DNA of 64,000 nt, from positions 116,079-180,078 of the forward strand of contig DEJV01000002.1 of the NCBI GenBank assembly GCA_002353525.1. Direction: 5' to 3'. Both the position numbers and the translations under genes were made by a program. The notes below the pieces were generated by a model. It saw only the letters and a program-made list of their open reading frames with translations, did no database searches and was not told the DNA's origin. The stretch comes from Prevotella sp. UBA2739 (lineage in GTDB: Bacteria > Bacteroidota > Bacteroidia > Bacteroidales > Bacteroidaceae). Of the stretch, positions 50,546 through 58,520 are shown piece by piece (the first letter of the stretch is position 1; the number at the start of each line of letters is the position of its first letter).

Positions 50546-50848
50546 ATGGCAGAAAAGAAAGTAACAAAGAAAGCTGCTGCTCCCAAGGCAGCTGCTGAGA
50601 AGAAGGAAACAGTAAAGAAAGTTGCTGCTCCGAAGAAGGCAAAGGCAGCATTGGTCATCAACGCCGAGAATGTAGGTTTCAAGGCTGGCGACGTTTATCA
50701 GGCACTGGCAACAGCCGGGAAGGCTCTTACCGTAGCTGAAATCGCTAAGGCTGCTGGAATCATGAACGAGGAGGCTCTGCTCGGTTTGGGTTGGCTTCTC
50801 AAAGAAGGCAAAGTTGCCGACGTTGATGGAAAGATCGCTCTGGCTTAA
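50546..50848 (+). CDS. Winged-helix (DUF2582-like) protein with basic Lys/Ala tail
   Basis: 100 residues. The first ~35 are Lys/Ala/Pro-rich (KKVTKKAAAPKAAAEKKETV), like a histone H1 or nucleoid-protein tail; ~38-100 form a small winged helix (NAENVGFKAGDVYQALATAG, LTVAEIAKAAGIMNEEALLG, WLLKEGKVADVDGKIAL). The fold suggests DNA binding, but no target is evident. It has its own promoter and terminator. The next gene, also a small winged-helix-like protein, follows immediately after the terminator. Confidence 0.78.
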   Translation: MAEKKVTKKAAAPKAAAEKKETVKKVAAPKKAKAALVINAENVGFKAGDVYQALATAGKALTVAEIAKAAGIMNEEALLGLGWLLKEGKVADVDGKIALA

Positions 50849-50866
50849 TCAACAGAACAATATTGC

Positions 50867-50904
50867 AAAAGGGGCTGGTAACTTGTTTTACCGGTCCCTT
50901 TTTT
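50867..50904 (+). terminator. Terminator after the DUF2582-like gene
   Basis: AAAAGGGGCTGGTAA pairs with TTTTACCGGTCCC (minor mismatches) around a short loop, then TTTTTT ending at 50904. Confidence 0.85.
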
Positions 50905-50912
50905 AGTAATAA

Positions 50913-51245
50913 ATGGCATACGACATAGAAATCATAAGGGTATTGACTGAGGCAGGCACCGATGGACTCAGCTTGGCGAAAATCGTGCGCCACGTCTATA
51001 ATGCCTCAAATACATTCTTCGAAACTGTTGTTTTCGAAGATGTGTACCGTTATGTGTTTTCTTGGCTTCAGAAGAATACTAAGTCGGCTGATTCGCTGGT
51101 TGAAAAAACTGAAAGAGGAATATATCGGTTGAATCTCAATTCAAAAACGTCCAGCCAGCTGTTCCTTCAGTTTGTCGATCAAGAAGAGGCTCAAAAAGAA
51201 GAGAAACCCCAAGTAGATTTGTCTTTGTCGCTATTTGATGAGTAG
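50913..51245 (+). CDS. Small winged-helix-like protein with a clamp-motif-like C-terminus
   Basis: 110 residues of a conserved type I do not recognise by name. Residues 1-75 look like a winged helix: IEIIRVLTEAGTDGLSLAKI, VRHVYNASNTFFETVVFEDV, WLQKNT, TERGIYRLN. After an acidic linker (DQEEAQKEEKPQ) it ends VDLSLSLFDE, close to the bacterial sliding-clamp-binding consensus QL(S/D)LF. It begins 8 bases after the upstream terminator's T-run and lacks an obvious promoter of its own. Confidence 0.65.
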   Translation: MAYDIEIIRVLTEAGTDGLSLAKIVRHVYNASNTFFETVVFEDVYRYVFSWLQKNTKSADSLVEKTERGIYRLNLNSKTSSQLFLQFVDQEEAQKEEKPQVDLSLSLFDE

Positions 51246-51281
51246 ACTGTTCCAATTAACTATTTATCTAAATTTGTACCC

Positions 51282-51953
51282 ATGGTCCAAATAGTTGTTT
51301 CAAAAGAGATAGAACAGGTGTGCCCAGGCTTCGTAGGGGCTGCCGTCGAGGCACAGGTGGTCAACTCGGCTTATTGTGCGCCACTTTGGGAAGAGATTCA
51401 TGCACTGGGTGACCAATATAAGGCAGAGCTCGACACCAACCTGATCAAGGAACGCATACCTGGCATTGCCGCTACGCGCCGTGTATATAAAGCTTGTGGC
51501 AAAGATCCCTCGCGCTACCGCCCGGCAGCTGAGGCACTCATCCGTCGCATGCTTCAAGGTAAGGAACTCTATCAGATTGATACACTCGTCGATTTGATTA
51601 ACTTGGCCAGCATCCGCTTTGGTTATAGCATCGGTGGCTTTGATGCCGATAAGTTCGAGGGTAACACGCTCACGTTGGGCGTGGGGCGAGCAGGTGAACC
51701 TTATGAAGGCATTGGCCGCGGAATAATCAATATTGAGGGGCTGCCCGTTTACCGCGACCAACTAGGTGGCGTGGGTACTCCTACTAGCGATAATGAGCGG
51801 ACAAAGATAGATGGTAATACCACCCATCTGCTGACCCTCATCAATGGTTATGACGGCAACGAGCAACAGGTGGTGGCCAATGCTGAGTTCATCCGGCAAC
51901 TGTTAAGAAAGTATTGTCAGAGTGATGGCGGTACGCTGACCATCTATCGGTAG
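51282..51953 (+). CDS. B3/B4 (tRNA-binding-like) domain protein
   Basis: 223 residues; a free-standing B3/B4 domain like that inside PheT: CPGFVGAAVEAQVVNSAYCA, RRVYKACGKDPSRYRPAAEA, LYQIDTLVDLINLASIRFGY, YSIGGFDADKFEGNTLTLGV. In PheT this domain edits mischarged tRNA; stand-alone versions are of uncertain role. It lies 36 bases after the previous gene and its 3' end overlaps the convergent Nudix gene by 10 bases. Confidence 0.82.
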   Translation: MVQIVVSKEIEQVCPGFVGAAVEAQVVNSAYCAPLWEEIHALGDQYKAELDTNLIKERIPGIAATRRVYKACGKDPSRYRPAAEALIRRMLQGKELYQIDTLVDLINLASIRFGYSIGGFDADKFEGNTLTLGVGRAGEPYEGIGRGIINIEGLPVYRDQLGGVGTPTSDNERTKIDGNTTHLLTLINGYDGNEQQVVANAEFIRQLLRKYCQSDGGTLTIYR

Positions 51954-52372
51954 CTGATGCCTGCATGGTGCTCCTCGCCGGCTGCTAGTTTAAGAATAAG
52001 CTCACGGTCGGCAGCTGTCCAATTGAGATTAAGCAGGTCTTTCTTCTCAAGCCATTGGTAGTCTAGATGTTCCAAAAGCTTGAAATTCTCGTTGCGCGCC
52101 ATGCAGTCGTAGGCAGTTAGCGTGATGCTGAAGTCGGGATACTCGTGCTCTACTGAGGCCAACGGCTGGCCTACGTAGATGTCCCAGTCCATTTCCTCTT
52201 TTATTTCGCGGATGAGAGTGTCGTGATGGCATTCTCCCTCTTCCACGCGTCCGCCGGGAAACTCCCAGTGTTCAGAGATGTAGGCATGATGAGAACGGCA
52301 GCGTTGCATGCACAGATACTTGTTGTCTTTCATGATGACGGCTGCCACAACGTCAAAGTGTTTCTTTTCCAT
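51944..52372 (-). CDS. Nudix hydrolase (MutT/8-oxo-dGTP pyrophosphatase-like)
   Basis: 142 residues from ATG 52372 (a TTG two codons earlier is in frame). Nudix box GGRVEEGECHHDTLIREIKE followed by EMDW matches Gx5Ex7REUXEEXGU. HFDVVAAVIMKDNKYLCMQR and EHWEFPGGR are typical of the CTP pyrophosphohydrolase/MutT group that clears oxidised nucleotides. A full promoter lies upstream. Confidence 0.9.
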   Translation of the reverse strand: MEKKHFDVVAAVIMKDNKYLCMQRCRSHHAYISEHWEFPGGRVEEGECHHDTLIREIKEEMDWDIYVGQPLASVEHEYPDFSITLTAYDCMARNENFKLLEHLDYQWLEKKDLLNLNWTAADRELILKLAAGEEHHAGISYR

Positions 52373-52393
52373 AGTCAATAGGTTTTGATGGCA

Positions 52394-52426
52394 GCAAAGA
52401 TAAAGAATTATTTTGACACTTGCAAA
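52394..52426 (-). promoter_or_regulatory. Promoter of the Nudix gene
   Basis: Minus strand TTTG (52423-52426), 20 bases, TATCTTTGC (52394-52402), 21 bases before the ATG. Confidence 0.78.
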
Positions 52427-52446
52427 TTTTTACTTCTTTTTCCTAC

Positions 52447-52558
52447 TATCCCTCCTTTCATCCTTCCCATCCTTCTCATCCTTCCCATCCTTCTCATCCT
52501 TCCCATCCTTCTCATCCCTCCCATTCCACTTATCCCTTCCACTCCTCTCATCCCTCTT
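52447..52558. repeat. 9-base pyrimidine-rich tandem array
   Basis: Alternating CATCCTTCC and CATCCTTCT units (about seven regular copies) degrade to the right into CATCCCTCC and related sequence. The array ends directly at the stop codon of the SDR gene (52559). Confidence 0.92.
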
Positions 52559-53278
52559 TCAAATCTTCACCTGTCGCCAGATACAGCGTGGGATGCGGCG
52601 CCACAAGGCAGTGATGATTCGCCAGCGCCAGTCGATGACGCGCACGTGGCGATGGCGGTCGAGTGACTGCACAATCTCTTTGGCCACGTTTTGGGGCTGC
52701 AGCATCAGCGGGTAGTTGCGGTCGTCGCCCAGCAGGGCGGTATCGACGAATCCTGGTCGGATGTCAGTAATACGGATGTTCAAGTGGCGTGCGTTCGCCA
52801 GTTGCTCGAGTGCTTGCAGATATACATTCTGATAGGCTTTTGTGGCCGAGTAGGAGGGAGCTGGCGACAATCCTTTGGTACCGGCAATCGAGGTGATGGC
52901 TGCAATATGTCCGCCCCCGTGAGCAGACATATAGTTGAAGGCGGTGTCGATCATGCGAGTGAATCCCATAGCATTGGTCTCTACGGTTCGCAACTCGATG
53001 TCGGGAGTCAATTCGCGATTCTGCTTGCCGATGCCCGAGGCATGGAAGTAAAGGTCAATGCTCCCCATGCGTTCTATCAGTTGCAGCAACTGACGGGGTG
53101 CATCGTCGTTGTTCACGTCGATGGTGGCTGTCTCCACCAGGTTGGGGAACTCGGCAGCCAATTGCTGCAGTCGTTCGGTGCGCCGTGCACCAATGCCACA
53201 ATGCCAGCCGCGTTGCAATAAGATTCGGGCAACTTCATGGCCTATACCCGATGAGGCTCCAATGATGATAGCATTCAT
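52559..53278 (-). CDS. Short-chain dehydrogenase/reductase
   Basis: 239 residues. NAIIIGASSGIGHEVARILL is the TGxxxGIG cofactor loop; the catalytic Ser in AAITSIAGTKGLS and the YxxxK in PSYSATKAYQNVYL are intact. Substrate unknown. The final ~15 residues are Arg/Trp-rich (WRIITALWRRIPRCIWRQ), a possible amphipathic membrane-associating helix. It lies 18 bases after the MFS gene on the same strand. Confidence 0.88.
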   Translation of the reverse strand: MNAIIIGASSGIGHEVARILLQRGWHCGIGARRTERLQQLAAEFPNLVETATIDVNNDDAPRQLLQLIERMGSIDLYFHASGIGKQNRELTPDIELRTVETNAMGFTRMIDTAFNYMSAHGGGHIAAITSIAGTKGLSPAPSYSATKAYQNVYLQALEQLANARHLNIRITDIRPGFVDTALLGDDRNYPLMLQPQNVAKEIVQSLDRHRHVRVIDWRWRIITALWRRIPRCIWRQVKI

Positions 53279-53296
53279 GATGATTCTAATTGGAAA

Positions 53297-54571
53297 CTAT
53301 TTCACTTCAGTAGATATTCTCCTTGTAAGAAAGAATCTTCGGGTGCGTACGAAGTAGAGACTCACTCCTAAGGCATTGACGAGGGCCACCATCCAAAAGG
53401 CCACACTGTAGCCCAGATGTTCGGCCACCACACCACCCATGAGAATGCCGATGCCCATACCGATGTCCCATGCTATGAGAATGGTTGAGTTGGCAGTGCC
53501 ACGCTGGTTGTGTTGTGCCACGTTGATCATCATGTTCTGGAATGCCGGCCACATGTGTCCGTTGCCCAGTCCGATGAGCAGGGCTGAGCCGTAGTAGCCC
53601 GTAAGTGTGAGCCATTGTGCGCTGACGATAGATGACGTGGTGGTAAGATGCGCGGCGAGCGTAGGCATGAATATAAATAAGGTATAGCCCACCAGTGAGA
53701 TGACCATGCCTTCTGCAGCATTGTGGGTGAGCCGTCCCTTGCGCAGGGCCTTTCCACCCTGTATGCGCGAGAGGATAAGTCCGATGGAGCACAACATGAA
53801 ATAGGTACCTGTGCCCCCAGTGATGCCCAGCACCTCTTTACTGTAGATGGCCAGGTAATTGCTCAGCACGCCGAAGCAGAATCCGAAAAACACCATATTG
53901 GCGCCCAGCAGCCATCCCTTCAGCAGGAAGAAACGGTCGAGCGAAAGTTTGCGGCGCGGCTCCTTGTTTCTTGCGGCACGCTCATTAGCGCGGTTCTTCA
54001 ACTTCACAGTCGAATCGACCATCATGCCTCCTACTGCGATGATGAGTGCCAGCCAGAACAGCAGTTCAAAGCTATGGCTCCAACGGTAGATGAAGATGCC
54101 GATAGTGGGCGCAATAGCCATAGCCAGATTGTTGCTCAGTCCGTAGTAACCGATGCCTTCGTTACGTCGGCTCGATGGCAGCACGTCGATGGCCACCGTA
54201 CTGTTGGCCACGGTGAGTGCCCCAAAAGGACCGCCATGGAGGGTGCGTACAATAGTGAAGAGCAGCAACGTACCCGCTGCCAAATAGCCCGCAAAAAAAA
54301 TAGCGAAAGCGGCGTAACATACCATGAGCACAGTCTTGCGCGAGAATGTGTCGACCACGTAGCCGCTAAAAGGGCGAAAAAGCAGAGCCGTGATAGTATA
54401 GCCTGAGAGCACCAGTCCAATCACGTCTTTAGTAGCATGAAAGTTCTCGCTCAGGTATAGGGGCAGCAAGGGCGTTAAAATATAAAAGGCGAAGAACAGC
54501 GCAAAATTGGCTGCCATCACCTTTATATAGTTTGTGTTCCAAAGTTTGTCCACTAATATCTCCTCATTCAA
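53297..54571 (-). CDS. MFS transporter
   Basis: 424 residues with about 12 TM helices. MFS signature GYVVDTFSRKTVLM in the loop between TM2 and TM3, and a basic central loop (KLKNRANERAARNKEPRRKL). Likely an efflux carrier (drug/metabolite:H+ antiporter group). Substrate not evident. It lies between pheS and the SDR gene on the same strand; gaps are 32 and 18 bases, so the three may be co-transcribed. Confidence 0.87.
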   Translation of the reverse strand: MNEEILVDKLWNTNYIKVMAANFALFFAFYILTPLLPLYLSENFHATKDVIGLVLSGYTITALLFRPFSGYVVDTFSRKTVLMVCYAAFAIFFAGYLAAGTLLLFTIVRTLHGGPFGALTVANSTVAIDVLPSSRRNEGIGYYGLSNNLAMAIAPTIGIFIYRWSHSFELLFWLALIIAVGGMMVDSTVKLKNRANERAARNKEPRRKLSLDRFFLLKGWLLGANMVFFGFCFGVLSNYLAIYSKEVLGITGGTGTYFMLCSIGLILSRIQGGKALRKGRLTHNAAEGMVISLVGYTLFIFMPTLAAHLTTTSSIVSAQWLTLTGYYGSALLIGLGNGHMWPAFQNMMINVAQHNQRGTANSTILIAWDIGMGIGILMGGVVAEHLGYSVAFWMVALVNALGVSLYFVRTRRFFLTRRISTEVK

Positions 54572-54603
54572 GCTTGAGAAATCAGTTCTGCAATCTCAAA
54601 AAA

Positions 54604-55641
54604 TCAGTTAGCGGCCTCGAACTCTTCGAGGAAGCGTGTATCGTTCTCAGAGAACAGACGCAGGTCGTTTACGCGATATTTCAGGTTTGCAATGCGCTCA
54701 ACACCCATGCCAAAGGCATAGCCACTGTACACCTTGCTGTCAATTCCACAAAGCTCGAGCACGTTGGGGTCTACCATACCGCAACCCAGAATCTCCACCC
54801 AACCGGTGTGTTTGCAGAATCCACAACCCTCACCGCCGCAGATGAAGCACGAGATATCCATTTCAGCACTGGGCTCTGTAAACGGGAAGTAGGAGGGGCG
54901 CAGACGAATCTTCGTGTCGGCGCCGAACATCTCACGGGCAAACGACAAGAGCACCTGCTTGAGGTCGGTGAACGATACGTTCTTGTCGATGTAGAGTCCT
55001 TCTACCTGATGGAAGAAGCAATGGGCGCGAGCCGTGATGGCCTCATTGCGATAAACACGTCCGGGGCAAATGACACGGATAGGGGGCTGTTGGGTCTCCA
55101 TGACGCGAGCCTGCACACTAGATGTATGTGAGCGCAGAATCATGTTCTTCGTCACATCATTGGGATGTTGTGACACGAAGAACGTATCTTGCATGTCGCG
55201 TGCAGGATGGTCGGCTGCAAAGTTCATTTTGGTGAACACGTGCAGGTCGTCTTCTACCTCAGGACCATCGGCCAAAACGAAGCCCATACGCGAGAAAATG
55301 TCGATAATTTCGTTCTTGACGATGGTCAGCGGATGCCGTGTGCCCAGTTCGATAGGGTAGGCCGAGCGGGTAAGGTCGATGTTGTCGCTCTGTGCCTCGG
55401 CAGTAGCGAGGTTGTCGCGCAGCGTGTTGATTTTATCGAACGCCATCTGTTTGAGCTCGTTAATGCGCATGCCCACCGTTTTCTTTTCGTCGGCAGCCAC
55501 GTTGCGAAAATCCTGCATCAGGGCGTTGATCTCACCTTTTTTGCTCAGATATTTCAGTCGCAAAGCCTCAATCTCGTCGGCATTCGATGCCGAGAGTTCG
55601 CTGACTTCTTTCAGCAGTTGTTCTATTTTATCAAGTATCAT
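54604..55641 (-). CDS. pheS: Phenylalanyl-tRNA synthetase alpha chain
   Basis: 345 residues from ATG 55641 (a GTG two codons earlier is in frame). N-terminal coiled coil (IEALRLKYLSKKGEINALMQ), then class II motifs: HPLTIVKNEIIDIFSRMGF, RVYRNEAITARAHCFFHQVE, RPSYFPFTEPSAEMDI and GMGVERIANLKYRV. A Cys-rich insert CFICGGEGCGFCKHTGW (four Cys) could bind zinc and is common in Bacteroidetes PheS. pheT is not adjacent. Confidence 0.96.
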   Translation of the reverse strand: MILDKIEQLLKEVSELSASNADEIEALRLKYLSKKGEINALMQDFRNVAADEKKTVGMRINELKQMAFDKINTLRDNLATAEAQSDNIDLTRSAYPIELGTRHPLTIVKNEIIDIFSRMGFVLADGPEVEDDLHVFTKMNFAADHPARDMQDTFFVSQHPNDVTKNMILRSHTSSVQARVMETQQPPIRVICPGRVYRNEAITARAHCFFHQVEGLYIDKNVSFTDLKQVLLSFAREMFGADTKIRLRPSYFPFTEPSAEMDISCFICGGEGCGFCKHTGWVEILGCGMVDPNVLELCGIDSKVYSGYAFGMGVERIANLKYRVNDLRLFSENDTRFLEEFEAAN

Positions 55642-55667
55642 AGTCACCTATTTTCAAAAAAACTGGT

Positions 55668-55676
55668 GCAAAGGTA
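55668..55676 (-). promoter_or_regulatory. -7 box TACCTTTGC for pheS
   Basis: Minus strand TACCTTTGC, 26 bases before the pheS ATG; a TTTG at 55699-55702 is 22 bases further upstream. Confidence 0.6.
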
Positions 55677-55719
55677 ATATTTTTATGGCAAAAACGGGCA
55701 AAGTTTGAAAATAAATGTG

Positions 55720-55728
55720 TACTTTTGC
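55720..55728 (+). promoter_or_regulatory. -7 box TACTTTTGC for the DUF4348 gene
   Basis: Matches TAnnTTTGC, 20 bases before the chosen ATG 55749. Confidence 0.5.
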
Positions 55729-55748
55729 GCAAATTTGAGAGCAACGAA

Positions 55749-56594
55749 ATGAAAAAGTGTGTTGTATTTGTGGTTATGGCTTGTGTGTCAGTGAGTTTTT
55801 TGACACTGTTGGGCTGTACAGACAAGAAGGCAACTTCTGCCCAGGATGTAGAGGGTGTTGAGGAAGATACGGCTGTTGTCGACTCGCTGGAGTTGTTGGC
55901 TGCCAACGCGAAGATGCCAAAAGGCGCCGACGAGCTGTTCGACGACTTTATCTTTAATTTTGCCTCTAACCGGGGATTGCAGTTGCAGCGTATTGCCTTT
56001 CCCTTGTTGGTAGAGAAAAACGGAAAGCAGCTGTCGATGAACAGGAACCAGTGGAAAACCGAGCACTTCTTCATGTCGCAGGATTACTATACCATTATCT
56101 TTAATAACCGCAAAGAAATGGAACTGATGAAAGACACCACTGTCAGCAATGCCGTTATCGAGAAAATATACTTGGAGAAGGGTTGGGTGCAGCAGTATTT
56201 CTTTGACCGTTCCACAGGTTCATGGATGATGCGCAAGATGAAAGAGGTGCCCATGGACAAGAGCATCCATGCCTCATTTCTGAAGTTTTATCAGCATTTC
56301 TCTACCGATGAGGCTTTTCAGGTGGAAAGCATGAATAATTCGGTGGAGTTTACAGCTCCCGACCCTGATGATGACTTCAACACAATGACGGGTGAGATTT
56401 TCCCTGAGCAGTGGCCATCGTTCAAACCCGGATTGATTCCCTCTGGATTTATCTATAATATTGAATATGGTAAGATTTCGGGAGGTAGCAACACCAAGAT
56501 TTTTGTCACTCGAGGCATTGCCAATGGCTATGAGACGGAGATGACATTCAAAATGATTGGTGGTAAGTGGAAACTGGTGAAGTTTACAACCTGA
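55749..56594 (+). CDS. DUF4348 lipoprotein
   Basis: 281 residues from ATG 55749, downstream of the -7 box. Lipoprotein signal MKKCVVFVVMACVSVSFLTL then LLGCTDKK. After an acidic linker, DELFDDFIFNFASNRGLQLQ starts the family domain, followed by QRIAFPLLVE, EKGWVQQYFFDRSTGSWMMR and ENFKPGLIPSG-like end (FKPGLIPSGFIYNIEY, GGKWKLVKF). DUF4348 is known in Bacteroidales only, function unknown. Divergent from pheS. Confidence 0.85.
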   Translation: MKKCVVFVVMACVSVSFLTLLGCTDKKATSAQDVEGVEEDTAVVDSLELLAANAKMPKGADELFDDFIFNFASNRGLQLQRIAFPLLVEKNGKQLSMNRNQWKTEHFFMSQDYYTIIFNNRKEMELMKDTTVSNAVIEKIYLEKGWVQQYFFDRSTGSWMMRKMKEVPMDKSIHASFLKFYQHFSTDEAFQVESMNNSVEFTAPDPDDDFNTMTGEIFPEQWPSFKPGLIPSGFIYNIEYGKISGGSNTKIFVTRGIANGYETEMTFKMIGGKWKLVKFTT

Positions 56595-56643
56595 TGTTTT
56601 TTCATGCTTACCACCTCTAGTACAATGACTTTTCCATTCAACT

Positions 56644-57660
56644 ATGATTACCATTAAGAAAGACTATAGCCTGCTTAACCATAACACATTTGGTATCGAC
56701 GCCAAATGTAAACGCTTTGTGGAGTTTACGTCCGTGGAAGAACTGCTGGAGGTGCTGTCAACGCTGACAGATTCCGATAATCCCCTGTTGCTATTGGGCG
56801 GTGGAAGCAATCTCTTACTGACGGCCGATTATGCAGGCACGGTGCTCCATTCAGCCATCAAAGGATGGGAGTGCGTGGACGACGGTGATGACGTGTTGTT
56901 GCGCTGTGGTAGTGGCGAGACATGGGATGACATTGTTGCCCTCTGCGTGGAGCATGGATGGTATGGTGCCGAGAACTTGTCGCTCATCCCTGGTGAGGTG
57001 GGCGCCAGCGCGGTGCAAAATATCGGTGCATATGGTGTGGAGGCCAAGGATATAATATATAAGGTAGAAGCCGTGGAGATCGCTACAGGCAAATGCTGCA
57101 CGATGACCAATGCCGAATGTGAGTATGCCTATCGCCAGAGCAAGTTCAAGCATGAGTGGCGCGACCGTTTCATGGTAACCTACGTCACTTACCGGCTGAG
57201 CAAACACTTTGTGCCTAAGCTCGACTACGGCAATATTCGTACCGAGCTGGAGCGGAAGGGTATCTGCAGTCCTACGGCAGCACAATTGCGTCAGTGTATC
57301 ATTGATATTCGTAATGCCAAATTGCCCGACCCAGTGGTGATGGGCAATGCCGGCAGTTTCTTTATGAATCCTATTGTGACACGCGAGAAATATGAGCAAC
57401 TGGCAGCGCGCTACCCAGGTATGCCGCACTACACCATCGATGCAGAGCACGAGAAGATTCCTGCCGGTTGGATGATAGACCAATGCGGATGGAAAGGGCG
57501 TTCGCTGGGGCGTGCTGGCGTACACGACAAACAGGCATTAGTGCTCGTGAACCGTGGTGGTGCCACGGGTGACGACGTCATGCGGCTGTGTAAGGCTATC
57601 TGCGAGGATGTGAAAGTAACATTCGGAATAGAAATAAAACCAGAAGTAAACATCAGATGA
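56644..57660 (+). CDS. murB: UDP-N-acetylenolpyruvoylglucosamine reductase
   Basis: 338 residues. FAD-binding LLLLGGGSNLLLTADYAGTV, LSLIPGEVGASAVQNIGAYG, YRQSKFKHEW and the catalytic region VVMGNAGSFFMNPIVTREKY (the Ser of GNAGSFF donates the proton), ending IPAGWMIDQCGWKGRSLGRA. It reduces UDP-GlcNAc-enolpyruvate to UDP-MurNAc. Longer type-I-like form. The last bases overlap the next ATG (ATGA). Confidence 0.95.
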   Translation: MITIKKDYSLLNHNTFGIDAKCKRFVEFTSVEELLEVLSTLTDSDNPLLLLGGGSNLLLTADYAGTVLHSAIKGWECVDDGDDVLLRCGSGETWDDIVALCVEHGWYGAENLSLIPGEVGASAVQNIGAYGVEAKDIIYKVEAVEIATGKCCTMTNAECEYAYRQSKFKHEWRDRFMVTYVTYRLSKHFVPKLDYGNIRTELERKGICSPTAAQLRQCIIDIRNAKLPDPVVMGNAGSFFMNPIVTREKYEQLAARYPGMPHYTIDAEHEKIPAGWMIDQCGWKGRSLGRAGVHDKQALVLVNRGGATGDDVMRLCKAICEDVKVTFGIEIKPEVNIR

Positions 57661-58418
57661 GAGTCACATTGTTAGGAACAGGAACGTCGGGTGGGGTGCC
57701 TAGCATTGGGTGTCAATGCGAGGTGTGTCGCAGCACTGATCCGCACGACAAACGGCTGCGTTGCTCAGCGTTGCTCGAGACGGAAACTACACGTGTACTC
57801 ATCGACTGTGGTCCCGATTTCCGTCAGCAGGTGTTGGCCTTGCCTTTTCAGCGTTTTGATGGCATCTTGCTCACGCACATTCACTACGATCATGTGAGTG
57901 GCATTGACGATCTGCGTCCGTTTTGCGTATTTGGCGACATCAACATCTATGCGAACCAAGGCACTGTAGACGGACTAAAGACGACCATGCCCTATTGTTT
58001 CACCGAGCACCTCTATCCAGGTGTGCCCAGGCTTAACCTTCATGTGGCACAGCCCCATGTGCCGTTCACTATTGGCGACATCGACATCATGCCCATCGAG
58101 GTGATGCACCATGCGTTGCCCATCCTGGGTTTTCGTATAGGCAGTTTTGCATATATTACTGACATGAAGACCATCAACGAGGGTGAACTGCCTTATTTGA
58201 TGGGGGTGAAGACCATGGTGGTGAATGCTCTGCGCTTTGCACCTGAGCATCATTCGCACCAGACTGTCGACGAGGCAATTGCATTTGTCAGAAGGGTAGG
58301 GGCAAAGCATGCGTACCTTATTCATCCCAGTCATCACATTGGTCTCCACAAAAAAGTGAATGCTCAGTTGCCGCAAGGTATCGAGCTGGCCTACGACGGG
58401 CAGGTGATAGAGGTGTGA
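57657..58418 (+). CDS. PhnP-like metallo-beta-lactamase-fold hydrolase
   Basis: 253 residues. VTLLGTGTSGGVPSIGCQCE, CRSTDPHDKRLRCSALLET, metal ligands THIHYDHVSGIDDL, VMHHALPILGFRIG and YITDMKTI. The CQCExC-type cysteines near the N-terminus match the PhnP zinc site. PhnP is a cyclic phosphodiesterase; family members also include lipoyltransferase-related and other hydrolases, so the substrate is not sure. Translationally coupled to murB. Confidence 0.88.
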   Translation: MRVTLLGTGTSGGVPSIGCQCEVCRSTDPHDKRLRCSALLETETTRVLIDCGPDFRQQVLALPFQRFDGILLTHIHYDHVSGIDDLRPFCVFGDINIYANQGTVDGLKTTMPYCFTEHLYPGVPRLNLHVAQPHVPFTIGDIDIMPIEVMHHALPILGFRIGSFAYITDMKTINEGELPYLMGVKTMVVNALRFAPEHHSHQTVDEAIAFVRRVGAKHAYLIHPSHHIGLHKKVNAQLPQGIELAYDGQVIEV

Positions 58419-58430
58419 TAACGAGATGTC

Positions 58431-58482
58431 GCTATAACAGATTGCGCTATAAATCAATAAAGCTGTAACGTATTGCGCTATA
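58431..58482. repeat. 21-base imperfect direct repeats
   Basis: GCTATAACAGATTGCGCTATA (58431-58451) and GCTGTAACGTATTGCGCTATA (58462-58482), 31 bases apart, in the gap after the PhnP-like gene. Confidence 0.7.
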
Positions 58483-58492
58483 GCGATATAAA

Positions 58493-58520
58493 AAAGGCTT
58501 TATTTTTTCTTAAAGCCTTT
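58493..58520 (-). terminator. Terminator of the YtxH/holin-like operon
   Basis: AAAGGCTTTA (58493-58502) pairs perfectly with TAAAGCCTTT (58511-58520) around 8 bases; on the minus strand a T-run follows. The stop of the 91-residue gene (58500-58502) is in the stem. Confidence 0.8.

Noticed and set aside
52385..52666. Pro/Ile/Leu repeat protein
   Set aside because: Reading of the 9-base array in different frames; not a gene.
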